Below, piece after piece: positions 24,563 to 37,514 of a stretch of 64,000 bases of DNA (the stretch's first letter is position 1; every line of letters begins with the position of its first letter). Below the pieces are notes generated by a model. That model worked only from the letters and a program-made list of their open reading frames with translations. It ran no database searches and was not told where the DNA came from. Position numbers and translations under genes: made by a program. The stretch spans positions 1 through 64,000 of the forward strand of contig BSBK01008852.1 in the NCBI GenBank assembly GCA_027943335.1, written 5' to 3'. Origin of the DNA: Chamaecyparis obtusa (lineage: Eukaryota > Streptophyta > Pinopsida > Cupressales > Cupressaceae).

Positions 24563-26164
24563 TGTTGCATGTTATTTGTCCTTGATGCCTCCTATATTGC
24601 ACGTGCTATGACTAGCTATTGACTCTTGTTGGGTTACAACTATTTTTGGCTAATCATGCGTTTGTACTCATGATTCATTTTGACCAAGGTTTGACAAGCA
24701 CTTGGATGTTTGATGCTCCACGTGTCCATTATTTGTGGTGGACTCCAAATAATTATGTTTTTACTTTGTAAACAACTTATGCGTTAGATTGAATGCTTAT
24801 CATTGTGTTTTTTGTGAAAATCCTATCTGAGGGCCACCACCATGAAAGGATATCTGCTTATTGAAAGCTTGCTTCAAGATTGTTTCTTCTGGGTTTTTAG
24901 TATGTTACTCTTCAGCAAGGAAGGCATGAAATGATATGGGTTTTGATGATTTCTTTGCACTGCTCAAGGTATTGTGTTGAAATAATAATGGCTTATCATA
25001 GGAGAGTTTTTTTTCTTGAGCACGTTTCATTTGATTTCACTATTTTTGAGTTATCTAACACACGTCTTCTAGTGTGTATCTTCAATATCTTTATGAGGTT
25101 TTTCTTTGGCAAAAGACAATCAAGGTATTGGCAAGAAATGACAATTTTGCACACATATTCTTGAGGTGTGTTTATAACAGTGAGGTGTGATGTTTTATTC
25201 ATAGTTTTTCTTCAAAAGATATTTGAAAAGAATTGCTACAAAACTCTTCTCCATTTTTTCAGCTGTATTCTTAGATTCGCCAGTAATACTTGGCATATTT
25301 TGTCATAATATGTTTAGTGAAGAAATATTCTTCATCTCTGCAAATTTTTGAAAAGATCCTTATTTTGCTTAAGATCTTTCACTAATTCAGTTTTTCAAAA
25401 CTGTACACTACTGTTCGAAAGATGAAGGAAGGTTTTATTTTTTATCACTGTAGTTTGTTCACAATGAGGGTTTCTTTTATTTATGATCGGATAGTTACAA
25501 AACGGTTCAGTTTTGAATAACTGTCTTCCATTTTCATGAACTGTTTTCAAGAAGAAATTGAGGGTTTTTCTTCTATGTATTATGAAAACTTGTAAATTAT
25601 TTTTCAAATTAGTTCTCATTAACTGATATTGAGAAAGAGTTCCAGTGTTGGTTGTAACTGATTCCTAAGAATTCATCTGAACTATGTGTTGAAAGTTTTT
25701 TCTATAAAAAGGGGAAAAACAATTGTATCAAAGTGTGAAAAAAGTGATTCATCCTGATTTAAAACATTGAAAGAACTATCTTAAAATTTATATATATAAG
25801 GTGTATGCTTGTGGAAAACATATGTAGTTATATGTATAAATTGTATTGACTGAAATACATTTTGAAGAAAGAAGTGAAAGGGTTGTAGCCTAGGAAAGCA
25901 GTTGTAGCTACTATTGTATGAAGAGGATTATTGCTCAATAAAAGTATAGGTTCAATAGGAGTGGTTTTTCTCCCTGTGGCAAAATCGTAAGGTTTTGAGG
26001 GTTTCCCACTTGGAAAAAATTCTTGTCTTGTTTTGTGAGTTGTTACTTTCCATACTGCTTTATTTTCATTATCAGAGAACTATAGTTAGCATCTGTGGTA
26101 TTCTTCTTAAATTTTATACTATTCTGGTTCACCCCCCCTCTCAGAACTGTCACCACTTCCAACA
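24563..26164 (+). repeat. Left LTR of copia element
   Basis: 1,602 bp, starting tgttgcatg and ending ttccaaca. A TATA-like element lies near 25702 (ctataaaaagg) and a poly(A)-type signal caataaaag near 25937. These are consistent with the U3/R/U5 order. Confidence 0.95.
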
Positions 26165-26166
26165 AA

Positions 26167-26178
26167 TGGTATCAGAGC
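26167..26178 (+). promoter_or_regulatory. Primer-binding site (tRNA-iMet)
   Basis: TGGTATCAGAGC, two bases after the left LTR. It is the standard 12-nt complement of initiator Met tRNA used by most plant copia elements. Confidence 0.92.
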
Positions 26179-26236
26179 TAGGGTCCCTTTCTAGGTTTGC
26201 CTATAAGGGATTATCTAGGGATTCTTTGGAAGTAAA

Positions 26237-27660
26237 ATGGCTCAAGTAGAGGGTGCTTCTCTGAGTAGAGCTCCATTGTTTGATGGCAATGATTATATTT
26301 TTGGAGAGTAAGAATGGAAGCCTTCATTAATTCTTTAGACATTAATATGTGGGAAGTAGTTGAGAAAAACTATACTGTTCCTAATGCTATTCCTATAGAT
26401 CCTGATGAAAAAAACAAATATGAACTTGACAAGAGAGCAAAATTTGCTATTCTTTGTGGTCTTACTAAAGATGTGTTTGTTAAAGTTATGTACTGTAAAT
26501 CTGCAAATGATATTTGGAATAAGTTAGAAACCATTTATCAAGGAGATGAGAAAGTAAAGGAATCAAAATTGATAACATTAAAAACTCAGTTTGATAATTT
26601 GAAGATGAATGAGGATGAAAGTATAGCTACTTATTTTTTACATGTTGATGAAGTAGTAAATGTGAGAAAAGGTTTAGGAGAGACTATTGAAGAACATGAT
26701 ATCATTTCAAAGGTAGTTAGAATAGTTCTACCTAAATTTGAAACTAAAATCTCTAGCTTAGAAGAAAAGAAATTTTTTCCTAAAATGACCTTACATCAGC
26801 TGCAAAGAACTTTGACTGCATATGAAATGAGAATCAGCAATCAAGCTGCTTTTACATCAAAAGAAACAACCTTTAAGGCTGAGAAAATAGATGAAAGTGA
26901 TACTGATTAAACTAGTGCTCTAGAAGCATTATTAGTCAAGAAAATGAGAAAGAAATATCATGGAAAACCTAAGTGTTTTAGTTGTGGTCAACTTGGACAT
27001 TTTGTTGCAAAATGTCCTTATGCTGATCAAGATGACAATAATGAGAAAACTAAAAAAATTTCTAGAAGGAAACCTTGGAATTAGAATCAGAGGTTCAAGA
27101 ACTTCAAAAAGAAAAGTATGTTGTCAAAAGAGGACTATAGTGAAGAATCAAGTAATTTTGAAGAAGAAGGAGAAGTATCATTCATGGTTGAAATTATCAA
27201 TGTTCCTAATTTTGAAACTAGAAAATTGGAATCTTCATCTGATTTAAATGAAGATATTGATCTTGAAAAAGAACTTTTTTTTTCTTTACAAGAACTTAAG
27301 AAGCAAAATAAATTGATATTAGATTTTGAAAAAGAGAATAGCATACTAAAAACTAATTTAGAAACAACAAATCAGCTTATTGAAAATAAAAAACAATCTC
27401 TTCTTGAAAAAGACAAGAAACTTGTTTTGTTACAAAATCAGATTGAACAAGCTGGATTAAATGACAAAAGAAAAATTTCAAATCAAAGTTTGAGTTATTT
27501 CAAAGGTTATTGTTTTAATTGCAATCTTTTTGGTCATAAAGTATTCAATTGTAAGATGAACAGACAAAAGTATGGTTTCAAGAACCTAATTAGATGTTTT
27601 AAATGTTTTCATTATGGACACTTTGCTAATCAGTGTAAGCTTCATTTAAAATCTAAACAA
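26237..27660 (+). pseudogene. Copia gag (UBN2-type capsid, zinc knuckles)
   Basis: The start is an ATG at 26237. A one-base deletion around 26296 shifts the frame, and the capsid-like UBN2 region is then open from about 26314 to a TAA at 26908. A CCHC knuckle (Cys-X2-Cys-X4-His-X4-Cys) follows at about 26971-27012, then a TAG near 27082, an acidic coiled-coil stretch from 27118, and two further knuckle-like motifs near 27510-27555 and 27595-27640. Gag would package the element RNA. The boundary with protease is approximate. Confidence 0.85.
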
Positions 27661-30600
27661 GTATGGAAACCCATTGAAAAGTCTTTGATTATTGAAATAG
27701 CTCTGCTTGCCCATAAACTAGCTACTTGGATTTTGGACAGTGGCTACTCTCACCATATGACAGGCTGCAAAGGCAAGTTTAAAGATTTAGAAGATTTTGA
27801 TGGAGGATTTGTTCGATTTGGAGATAACTCAGGTGCTTATATCACTGGCTGTGGTTCAATAGTTCTTAATACAGATACACCTATTCATGATGTTTATTAT
27901 GTAGAAGGATTAAAACACAATCTCCTAAGTGTCAGTCAAATTTGTGACATTGGCTATTCAATTTCTTTTAATGCAAAAGGTTGTACTATCAAAAGTAAGA
28001 ACAAAGTTGTTGCTACTGGACTAAGAATAGGAGGAAATCTGTATAATCTAATTGATTCTACTATTAAGGAATCTTCACTGATTAATACTTGTCTTGTAAG
28101 CCAAGTAGAAGAAAATTGGTAATGGCATAAGAGATTGGGACACTTAAACTTTGACAATCTTGCTAGGATCAACAAGAATAAAAAGGTTAGAGGCTTAACC
28201 CTAATTAGAAAACCAGCTAAGTTTGTCAAGAATGTGTCAAAGGTAAACAAACCAGAAAATATTTTAAAACCAAAGAGTACTTATCTAATAGGCCTTTAGA
28301 AATTGTTCATACTGATCTTTGTGGTCTAACTAAAAATCCTTCCTTAAATGATGAAAGATATTTCATGCTATTTATAGATGATTATTCAAGGGTGGTTTGG
28401 GTAACCTTCTTGAAACATAAATCTGAAGCTTTCACATGCTTCAAAATATTTAGGAAAATGGTTGAAAGAGAAATTGATCTAAAGATGAAGTGTTTACAAT
28501 CTGACAGAGGTGGAGAATTCACCTCTCAAGAATTTATAGAGTATTTTAAAAAACATGGTATTAAGAGGCAGTTTTCAACTGCTTGTACACCACAACAAAA
28601 CGGTGTTGTTGAAAGGAAAAATAGGACAGTTAAAGAAATGGCTAGAACTATGTTGAATGAAGCCAAATTACCTAATAAATTCTGGAAAGAAGCTATTCAT
28701 ACAGCTGTATATATTCTTAATAGAGCTCAAATCAGAGTAAGAACATCATATGCTCCTTATGAACTTTGGCATGGAAAAATAGCTAATGTTAAGGATGTTA
28801 AAATTTTTGGTTGTAAGTGTTTCATTAAGAAGGACAATGACTTGTTAGACAGTTTTAATTCTAGGTCTGACGAAGGTATTTTTTTTGGATATTCTATGCA
28901 AAGTAAAGCTTTTAAATGTTACAATACAAGGTTGAATAAAGTCATTGAAGCAATTAATGTGATTTTTGATGAAAGCTCCTTTTTATACAATAACAATGAA
29001 AGTTGTGTTGAAGAAGAGTCTTTACAAAGAAGAGAACATGTGTCTTGTGAACATCATAAGACCGATATTGATAATCAAGAACATTCTGATCATACTGATC
29101 AAGAACATTGTTCAAATTCTCAAGAATCAAAACTTCCTTTGAAGACTCCTTAAATCAAGTAAAAAGACATCCTGAATCTCAAGTCATTGGGTCTGTAGAG
29201 GGAGGAATTCTAACTAGAAGAAAAGCCAAACTTGATGAACATGCTCATATTGCAGAACATTTTTGTCTCTTATCAGATTTTGAACCAAAAACTATGACTG
29301 AAGCCTTGTCTGAACCTTGCTGGATGGATGCTATGAAAGATGAAATAAATCAGATTGAGAAAAATCAGACATGGGAACTTGTTCCTAGACCTGATAACAA
29401 GAATGTTATAGGTGGGAAATGGATTTTTAGAAATAAACTAAATGAAGATGGCAAAGTAACAAGGAATAAAGCTAGATTTGTGTGTAAAGGTTATGCTCAA
29501 TAGGAAGGTATTGATTTTGGTGAGACTTTTGCACCAGTTGCAAGGTTAGAATCTATTAGAATTTTTCTTGCATATGCTAGTTACAAAAAATTCATTGTTT
29601 ATCAAATGGATGTTAAAACTAATTTTTTAAATGGATATCTTGATGAAGAGGTTTATATGGAATAGCCAGAAGGATTTAAGTCATCTAATAAACATGATTA
29701 TGTATATCGTCTTAAAAAGGTATTATATGGCTTAAAACAAGCTCCTCGAGTTTGGTATTCCAGACTTGATAAGCATCTTATAGCAAACAGTTTTACACGA
29801 GGAAGCGTAGACATCACTTTATATATTAAAAATGTTAATGGAGATATCTTAGTTGTGGAAGTCTATGTTGATGATATTATTTTTGGGTCAACTAATGATG
29901 CATTGTCAAAGCATTTTTCTAATATCATGGCATCAAAATTTGAGATGTCTCTTTTAGGTGAACTGACATTTTTCCTTGGTCTACAAGTAACATAGCTTGA
30001 GCATGGTTTATTTTTGTCTCAATCAAAATATGCAAAAGAAATATTAAAGAAGTTTCATATTCGACAGATTGTAGACCTGTTAGCACACCTATGGAAACAT
30101 GGTGCAAACTTATTAAAGATGATGATTCACCTCCAGTGGATCAAACTTATTACAGATCTATGATTGGTAATCTATTATATCTTACTACATCTAGACCATA
30201 TATGATGCAAGCTGTTTGTCTTGTGTCCCAATTTTAGTCTGCTCCAAAATAATCTCATCTTAATGCTGTTACCCAGATTTTTAAGTACATTCAAGGTACT
30301 CTTAATTTTAGTTTATGGTATCCTCATACTGATGATTTTACTTTACTTGGTTATACTGATTCAGATTGGGGTGGTTCAGATGACAAAAAGAGCACCAGTG
30401 GTGCTACATTTTTCTTAGGTAATCGTTTAGTTTCTTGGCATAGTAAGAAACAGGACTGTGTCACTTTATCTACTTGTGAGTCTGAATAAGTTGCGGCAAC
30501 TACTTGTTGTACTCAGTTAATTTGGATGACATATTAGCTATCTGATCTTGGTATTTCGGTTCTTAAACCTATTTCTATCATGTGTGATAATATGAGTGCT

Positions 30601-30819
30601 ATTCAATTAAGTAAAAATCTCGTTATGCACTCACGCACCAAACATGTGGCCATTAAACTTCATTTTTTGCATGATCATGTTCTTGCCAATGAGTTCAAGT
30701 TGCTTTATGTTCCTACTCAAGCACAAGTGGTAGATATTTTTACTAAAGTTCTTCCCCGGGCTTCTTTTGAACAACTCCGCATTCAGTTGGGTGTTGTTTC
30801 TCTTTCTCTGTTGCACTAA
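27661..30819 (+). pseudogene. Copia pol (protease, integrase, reverse transcriptase, RNase H)
   Basis: Protease: active-site text LDSG near 27735. GAG-pre-integrase: the H-X-R-L-G-H motif lies near 28128, just after a TAA at 28120. Integrase: the D, D and E of the catalytic triad are visible near 28314 (TDLCG), 28501 (SDRGG) and 28610 (VVERK). Reverse transcriptase: WMDAM near 29320 through the polymerase motif YVDD near 29865, interrupted by TAG codons near 29502 and 29663. RNase H: the GYTDSDWGG, STCESE and TKH texts lie at 30347-30650, with several more TAG/TAA codons. The final stop is at 30817-30819. Most nonsense codons sit where Gln is usual. No functional polyprotein can be made. Confidence 0.93.
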
Positions 30820-31127
30820 GTTTAACCCTTGTGGGGGAGTCTGTGAGAGGTTGTTGCTTCCTCTTCACTGACTTTTTACTCTTTTCTAGCAGTCTTTTGA
30901 GTCCTTGATGCAAAATGGGGGAGATGTACTTCATCATGGATGGATAGTTTTCAGGTGGATTAGGTATAGTTTCAGCAATTTAGGTGGACCTTGCTTTACA
31001 AGTTTGGTCAGGTTTGGTTTCTTAGTGATTTTATTCTTTCAATTGGCTTAGATAGTACAGGTGGATTTTTTGTGCACATACAGTTGTGTTTGATATAGCC
31101 TGTGGCATTCATAGTTTGCCTCAACGA
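30820..31127 (+). other. Internal 3' untranslated part of copia element
   Basis: No coding region. A second purine-rich run lies near 30828-30840. Confidence 0.7.
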
Positions 31128-31140
31128 CAAATGGGGGAGT
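31128..31140 (+). promoter_or_regulatory. Polypurine tract
   Basis: Purine run containing atgggggag immediately before the right LTR, the usual plus-strand primer position. Confidence 0.88.
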
Positions 31141-31141
31141 T

Positions 31142-32738
31142 TGTTGCATGTTATTTGTCCTTGATGCCACCTATATTGCACGTGTTGTGACCAGCTATTG
31201 AATCTTGTTGGGTTACAACTATTTTTGGCTAATCATGCATTTGTAATCATGGTTTATTTTGACTAAGGTTTGACAAACACTTGGATGTTTGATGCTCCAC
31301 ATGTCCATTATTTGTGGTGGACTCCAAATAATTATGTTTTTATTTTGTAAACATCTTATGTGTTCGATTCAATGCTTATCATTGTGTTTTTTGTGAAAAC
31401 CCTATCTGAGGGCTGCCACCATGAAAGGATATCTGCTTATTGAAAGCTTGCTTCAAGATTGTTTCTTCTGGGTTTTTAGTATGTTACTCTTCAGCAAGGA
31501 AGGCACACAATGATATGGTTTTTGATGATTTCTTTGCACTGCTCAAGGTATTGTGTTGAAATAATAATGGCTTATCATAGGAGAGTTTTTTTTCTTGAGC
31601 ACGTTTCATTTGATTTCACTATTTTTGAGTTATCTAACACACGTCTTATGGTGTGTATCTTCAATATCTTTATGAGGTTTTTCTTTCGCAAAAGACAATC
31701 GAGGTATTGGCAAGAAATGACAGTTTTGCACACATATTCTTGAGGTATGTTTATAACAGCGAGGTGTGCTATTTTATTCACAGTTTTTCTTCAAAAGATA
31801 TTTGAAAAGAATTGCTACAAAACTCTTCTCCATTTTTTCAGCTACATTCTTAGATTCGCTAGTAATACTTAGCATATTTTGTCATAATATGTTTATTGAA
31901 GAAATATTCTTCATCTCTATAAATATTTGAAAAGATCCTTATTTTGCTTAAGATCTTTCACTGATTTAGTTTTTCAAAATTGTACATTGTTGTTTGAAAG
32001 ATGAAGGAAGATTTTATTTTTTATCACCGCAGTTTGTTCACAATGAGGGTTTCTTTTATTTATGATCAGACAGTTAGAAAATGATTCAATTTTGAATAAT
32101 TGTCTTCCATTTTCGTGAACCGTTTTCAAGAAGAAATTGAGAATTTTTCTTCTACGTATTATGAAGACTTGTAAATCATTTTTCAAATCAGTTCTCATTA
32201 ACTAATATTGAGAAAGAGTTCCAGTGTTGGTTGTAACTGATTTCTAAGTATTCATCTGAAATATGTGTTGAAAGTTTTTTCTATAAAAAGGCGAAAAACA
32301 ATTGTATCAAAGTGTGAAAAAAAGTGATTCATCCTGATTTAAAACATTGAAAGAACTATCTTAAAATTTATATATATAAGGTGTATGCTTGTGGAAAACA
32401 TACAGTTATATGTATAAATTGTATTGACTAAAATACATTTTGAAGAAGGGAAAGGGTTGTAGCCCAGGAAAGCAGTTGTAGCTGCTATTGTATGAAGAGG
32501 ATTATTGCTCAATAAAAGTACAGGTTCAATGAGAGTGGTTTTTCTCCCTATGACAAAACTGTAAGGTTTTGAGGGTTTCCCACTCGACAAAAATTCTTGT
32601 CTTGTTTTGTGAGTTGTTACTTTCCATACTGCTTTATTTTCATTATCAGAGAATTGTAGTTAGCATCTATGGTATTCTTCTTAAATTTTATACTGTTCTG
32701 ATTCATCCCCCCTCTCAGAACTGTCACCACTTCCAACA
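31142..32738 (+). repeat. Right LTR of copia element
   Basis: 1,597 bp, the same ends and landmarks as the left LTR, with scattered mostly transition differences. Confidence 0.95.
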
Positions 32739-33420
32739 GTGATAATAAATGATGTTCAGTTCTTTTAAATCTATTCAAAAGTCACTATCTCAATGAGTTG
32801 CTCCAACTCTTTTTAATGGAAGTTGTTATGGTCCCTACAAAATGCACTAAAGACAAAAAAATGTCAATTTTTCAGATTTGTGAAAATACAGATATTTTTT
32901 TACAAATTTTTTGTGATTTTTTACCACAAAACATGCAGATCATGAAGAATAGATGGTGAAAATTTTGTGAAAATCTATTGTATTTTCTATTTTTTGAAAT
33001 TGCCAAGTTGTGTGGGAAACTTACTTATTAAATGTACTTTGTAAACAAGATTTAGATCTTTCCATTTGTAGTTATTATAGCTACTTCATTTTAATTTCTA
33101 CAACTCTATCTTTGTTATTATTATTATTTATTCTCTATTCTGTTTAATTGTAAAAATTCATAGTTAATTTTTTAGTGTTATATGTTTTATAATTAGATTT
33201 TAGTTTAGTACTGTTGATATTTATTTTTTAAATTTGGTGAAGTGACATATATTTCAAGATATTTATTTATTTGTAGTATTTGTTATACTTTTTTATACAT
33301 CTATAAAAGTCATCACCAAACCAAATATGAAAGTTCCTACATCAACCCATGATTGGGACTAAATCTTTTCATTTTCAAAATGTAAATTCAATTTTTGGAT
33401 GATTGTTCTCATTAACATCA
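32739..33420. other. RLK 3' flank, right of copia insertion
   Basis: Continues the flank of the pseudogene and aligns with 8045-8274 plus 11224-11450 and with 17400-17960. It supplies the empty site for the 2.9-kb solo LTR, near 32934-32950. Confidence 0.8.
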
Positions 33421-33835
33421 TTGATTAAGTGAACCATGTATTCATTTTACTATATAATGTGTTAATCTCCAAGAATACCTTGAATCATAAACACCTATTC
33501 TACTACAAAAATCATGCATAATGAAAAGACAATGATTTTCTTTAGAACCACTTATAAATATTAGAATATTAAATTCAGCTCCAAATCTCATTCAATAACA
33601 ATAAAACTAAAATTGGGAGTAGTTTATGAAACTTAAATATCTTCTACCAAAAGAATTTTAGATATAGTTTCCAGACCTTATATTTTCAATGAAATTTTTT
33701 TATCAATATCTTAGCATCTCTAACACTTTAAAAAATTATTCTAAACCAAACTAAGAATCAATCTATTTGAGAAATGATGCCAAAATGTTTTAGAATACAC
33801 AATAACCTTTCAATTACTAAAACAACATGAGTTGA

Positions 33836-33838
<3 letters not shown>
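33421..33838. other. AT-rich intergenic DNA, nothing recognised
   Basis: No open frame of note and no transposon landmarks. Confidence 0.5.

Positions 33839-33900
<62 letters not shown>
33839..33900. repeat. (TA)n microsatellite, about 31 units
   Basis: Uninterrupted TA dinucleotide tract, which can form a perfect hairpin. Confidence 0.97.
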
Positions 33901-33903
<3 letters not shown>

Positions 33904-35590
33904 AGATTATAACTATTCACATACTAACTAAATAGTTAAATTGATAAAATTAGTTAATGAATAGACATGTCCCATGAAGGGACATGTCTCTTCCTGACCT
34001 TGTTATGTACAAATACAAAGAGATCGATGCATTTGGAAAATCCATACAATTATAACAATGTGATTAAATTTGCAATTGATCTCTGGAATTTAACATGGTA
34101 TTAGAGACAAGTTGTAAATCTAAGAGAGTAGTTTGTTGATGGTGAATGTGTGACTATCTTAGAAAATATAGTCTCAGTATGAGGACCATATCTCACAAAT
34201 ACACCATTGGATTTTGCTAAATGTTTTATATGTTGGTGATAAACAAATTTAGAAGAATCTCACCAGAGCGATTGGAGAGAAAATGTCAGGTTCAAAAGTT
34301 ACGACCGACTGTGTACAAGCCTATGCAAAATCTGTAAAAGAGTGAGGTTCTTTCTTTAAAAGCCTAACCGTTTGAAGGGAGATTCAATCATATTGAAGGT
34401 TGTCATAGTGTATAGAACCTTTGGATATTAAAGAAAGGTCATGTGAAGATTTATGGCAATGTTCAAGAACGACAACATCATTTTGTGAATTTGCATGATA
34501 TTTTCTATATGGGCTAACCTTACAAAATGAAATACTTGAAATTTATAAAAGATAAGTATTTCATATTTTATTAATGCATATGATTTTTGATTTTGTAATT
34601 CATGCTATACTATTGGTTAGTAAAATCTTGTATGCTTTTATAATTGGTATTTTTGGTCAAGATAGTTTAGTGAGCTATTTGTAATCTCTCTTTGACATAC
34701 CTTCAGGACATAAGCACAAGATAATTGCATTCAAGGGAGAAAGAACCCGATGCTTTCAAATGAATTGATGATTAAGACTAGATGCAAAGGGAGTATGACA
34801 TTTCAAAAGAGGTCAAGAAGTTGATAAACTTGAGCTTCAAAGGGAGCAGATGGTTCAGTCAACTTGTGACAATTGTGATCATATTGATTGAGAGAGAGTT
34901 CACTATTGAAGGTGAAAAACTTTTGAGGTAAACTTGATATAATTAATTATTATACTAATGAATCATGAATATTTTAAATGGGCATGCCCCTTGTGTAAAT
35001 CATGAGGAAGTGACAAATTCTGAATGATTATCCCTTGTATTTGTAAAAGTTATTGGAAGGTGGCGATCTTGTAACAATAACTTGATCTTCTATTGTGATA
35101 GACATCTTGTGATGGCTGAAATAGATCATGATAGATGGCATATTCTATTGTGATAAACATCTTGTGATGGTTGTGTATAAGGTAAAATATGGATGAGGTC
35201 TTAGAACAATGGTTTGCACATAAAAGAGACCCCAAAGCCAATATTTTACACTTATATGAAATTTTATTGATATGAAAAGTAAATGTAGATGATTAATATT
35301 GAAATGAAGAAATAAAGGTACTTACCTCCAAAAAAAAATTGGCTAAAAATCCTTTCAAATGATCTCAAAAACTGTTGATTTTTGCATTTTTTAACCGAAA
35401 CTGCGAGATCTACAAAACCCAGAAATATTTTTTTGATATGAGGTCAGGTCTCCTTTGAAACTCATAAAAGGTCAAAGGTTACATTAATATTTTGAAGGTT
35501 GACTTTGACTTTGTTCGCAGATCTCGAAAGTTTGGTGATTATCTAGATATGCACTTTAATTTGTCATTCCACACTTGTACCTACAAGAAA
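33901..35590 (+). mobile_element. Possible LTR-retrotransposon remnant
   Basis: An LTR-like end (tttaaca, ending at 34095) is followed directly by tggtattagaga at 34096, which looks like a mutated initiator-Met primer site. An ATG follows near 34287 in a short frame. No gag or pol domain and no second LTR could be identified, and the LTR start is unclear. A 30-bp phrase around tctattgtgat is duplicated at about 35083 and 35144. Confidence 0.35.
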
Positions 35591-36660
35591 AATGGTTTTG
35601 TTTGTTGGGGGGGAGGGGTTTGCCTCAGTCAAACCCCAATTTAAGAATTAACCTTGAAATTGAATTAAAATTGCAGTAGTAAACAAAGTAAATGGAACAA
35701 TTCACCTTGCTTATGTTGAAAACCCTTGTGGAAGATTTGAATCCTTGAATCCACAAGCATGGATGCTCCAAATGAATGTAGAATTGAATGTAGGATGTCT
35801 CCAATCAATTTTCTTTAGATCTTCTACACCAATCTTGAATGGATCTTGAATTAGGAAGAGACTTGAATGGAAATGGAGGAATCTTCAACAAGAAAGCTCC
35901 ATAGAGCTTGAATCCTTCAATGGCTACTAATGGATCTCCTTGATTAATTGGATCTTGAATGTTTGAAGGCTTGAATTCTTAAATGCTTGATCTTCTTGCT
36001 TGAGAGCTTGAGAGATTGTGAGATGAGATATTTGATTGAGAGATATGAGATGGAGAAAATTAGAGAGGAAGGATCCCTTTTATAGTGATCTAGGGCACAC
36101 GAGGGGCCTCATTGAAAACAATAATAAAGGGCCCATGGCACAAAACTCTAGAGAGGTGCACATGGAGAGGAAATTAAATTAAAGTCTTGACACAAAACTC
36201 TAGAAGGGGACCACCCTTAATATATAAATAAAAATAATTATTTAAGAGAATTTTCACAAAATTCAAGGTAAGGCCAACCCCAAAGTTAATTTGAGCATTA
36301 GGCACAAAACTTGAGAAAAGGATAATCTCCAATAATAAATTAGGATTCCTATACAAATATCAAGAAAGGTCCACCTCAAATATTAATTTTAGAATTTGAC
36401 ACTTAATCTGAGAAATAGTGGCCCCAAAGAGGGAAAAGACAAGATTTTGATGAAATCCCAAAACCAGAAGCTAACCCCGAGGATCCCAAACCCTAGGGCC
36501 AAGAATGAGGTCTACCTTGACCTAGGTTAGGGTCAAGGTCATCCCTGACCTAGGTCAAGGTCAAGGTTGACCTTGACCTAAGAGGTTGAACTTGACCCTG
36601 AGGTCAAGAGTCCAGGTTCTCAATTCAGGATGGAATAATTATGCCAGGAAGAAGTGGAAA
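35591..36660 (-). mobile_element. Possible minus-strand LTR
   Basis: On the minus strand a TATA box of the form ctataaaag lies at 36085-36077. Repeated cttgaat phrases follow over 35720-36000 and a block of repeated TTGACC hexamers lies upstream at 36516-36608. This layout fits the U3 and leader of an LTR read right to left. No paired LTR, primer site or target duplication was identified. Confidence 0.35.
36516..36608. repeat. TTGACC/GGTCAA hexamer cluster
   Basis: Eight copies of TTGACC, counting both strands, occur in about 93 bp, partly arranged as gacctaggtc palindromes. TTGAC(C/T) is the W-box core bound by WRKY factors. A simple-repeat origin is equally possible. Confidence 0.6.
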
Positions 36661-36667
36661 ATAGGGG

Positions 36668-36697
36668 GGTAAGTGCACAAAGATGGGGGACCAAAAA
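36668..36697 (+). repeat. 30-bp inverted repeat, left copy
   Basis: Perfect inverted match to 39600-39629. It contains gcacaaagatgggggacc. Confidence 0.9.
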
Positions 36698-37514
36698 GGG
36701 GGTATAAGTTGCCACTTTTTTCCTGAAATCAGCAAACTCTAAACTTCAACAAGAAATTGAAGATAGTTAGACTCAAAATTTTAAGATGTGACAAAAACAA
36801 GAGTTGTAATACTCTTAATCTAGCTCCTAAACTACTGACTTATTTTGAAAATGGTGTAGATTAAGGCCCTCAAAAAGGGGGAGCACAAAAAGTGGTCCTA
36901 TTTTTGGTCCACAAACATAACATAGCGTCTGGTGTGCTCCCCCTAAAATGTTAAATTTTTTTTAAAAAAATTTTAATCACTCCAATGAGAAGTTAGCTAA
37001 CACCACGTAGTTTATCCCAGATTTTTTGGTAATTTTTTTATGAACGTATAATTTTTGATGAATTTACAAAGTGCACACATCCTGAAAACATGAAATTTCT
37101 ATGTGCTGCCCCTAGAAATCATTTAAAACTAATCGAAAATTAAATTTTCTTTTTTTTAAAGTGTGTAGAATGGAGTCTAGTTTCTAAAAATGTAACTTAT
37201 TGTAAAATTCGATGAACGAGCCAAAATCTATGCCCAAAATAATGCATGTTGGTTTTTTACAAAAAACAAACATACACACAAAAGAAATTAGAGTTGAAAA
37301 ACTTAACATAATCAGAATTCAAAATAAATTATATGCTTAGATAGCTAACAGAGAGATCTACAATATCACATCATCTGATTTTTACGTTCTTGAGCCACGA
37401 GTAAACCTGACAAGGAGCACACAAAAAAAGATGTCATTTTTTTGTATGTCTGTTGAAAAACACGTCTCAAGTCTATTTCAATCATCCAAGCCTTTGGGTT
37501 GGATCTCCAAGGAA
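36698..37514. other. Non-coding DNA between the 30-bp inverted repeat and the palindrome
   Basis: No gene. An 11-bp perfect inverted pair (gggggagcaca at 36877-36887 and its complement at 36933-36943) forms a hairpin. The right side of the palindrome has no counterpart to this 0.8 kb. Confidence 0.6.

Larger units (their letters stand above)
24563..32738 (+). mobile_element. Ty1/copia LTR retrotransposon, complete but decayed, 8,176 bp
   Basis: Two LTRs of about 1.6 kb bracket an internal region ordered gag, protease, integrase, reverse transcriptase, RNase H, which is the copia order. The 5-bp target duplication gtgat flanks it (24558-24562 and 32739-32743), and the paralogous flank near 8060 shows the empty site. 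The primer site matches initiator Met tRNA and the polypurine tract lies just before the right LTR. The LTRs differ by several percent by eye and the coding region has a gag frameshift plus about ten nonsense codons, mostly TAG or TAA. It is therefore an old, inactive copy. Confidence 0.96.

Noticed and set aside
24563..32738. Active copia element
   Set aside because: LTRs have diverged, gag has a frameshift and pol has many nonsense codons.
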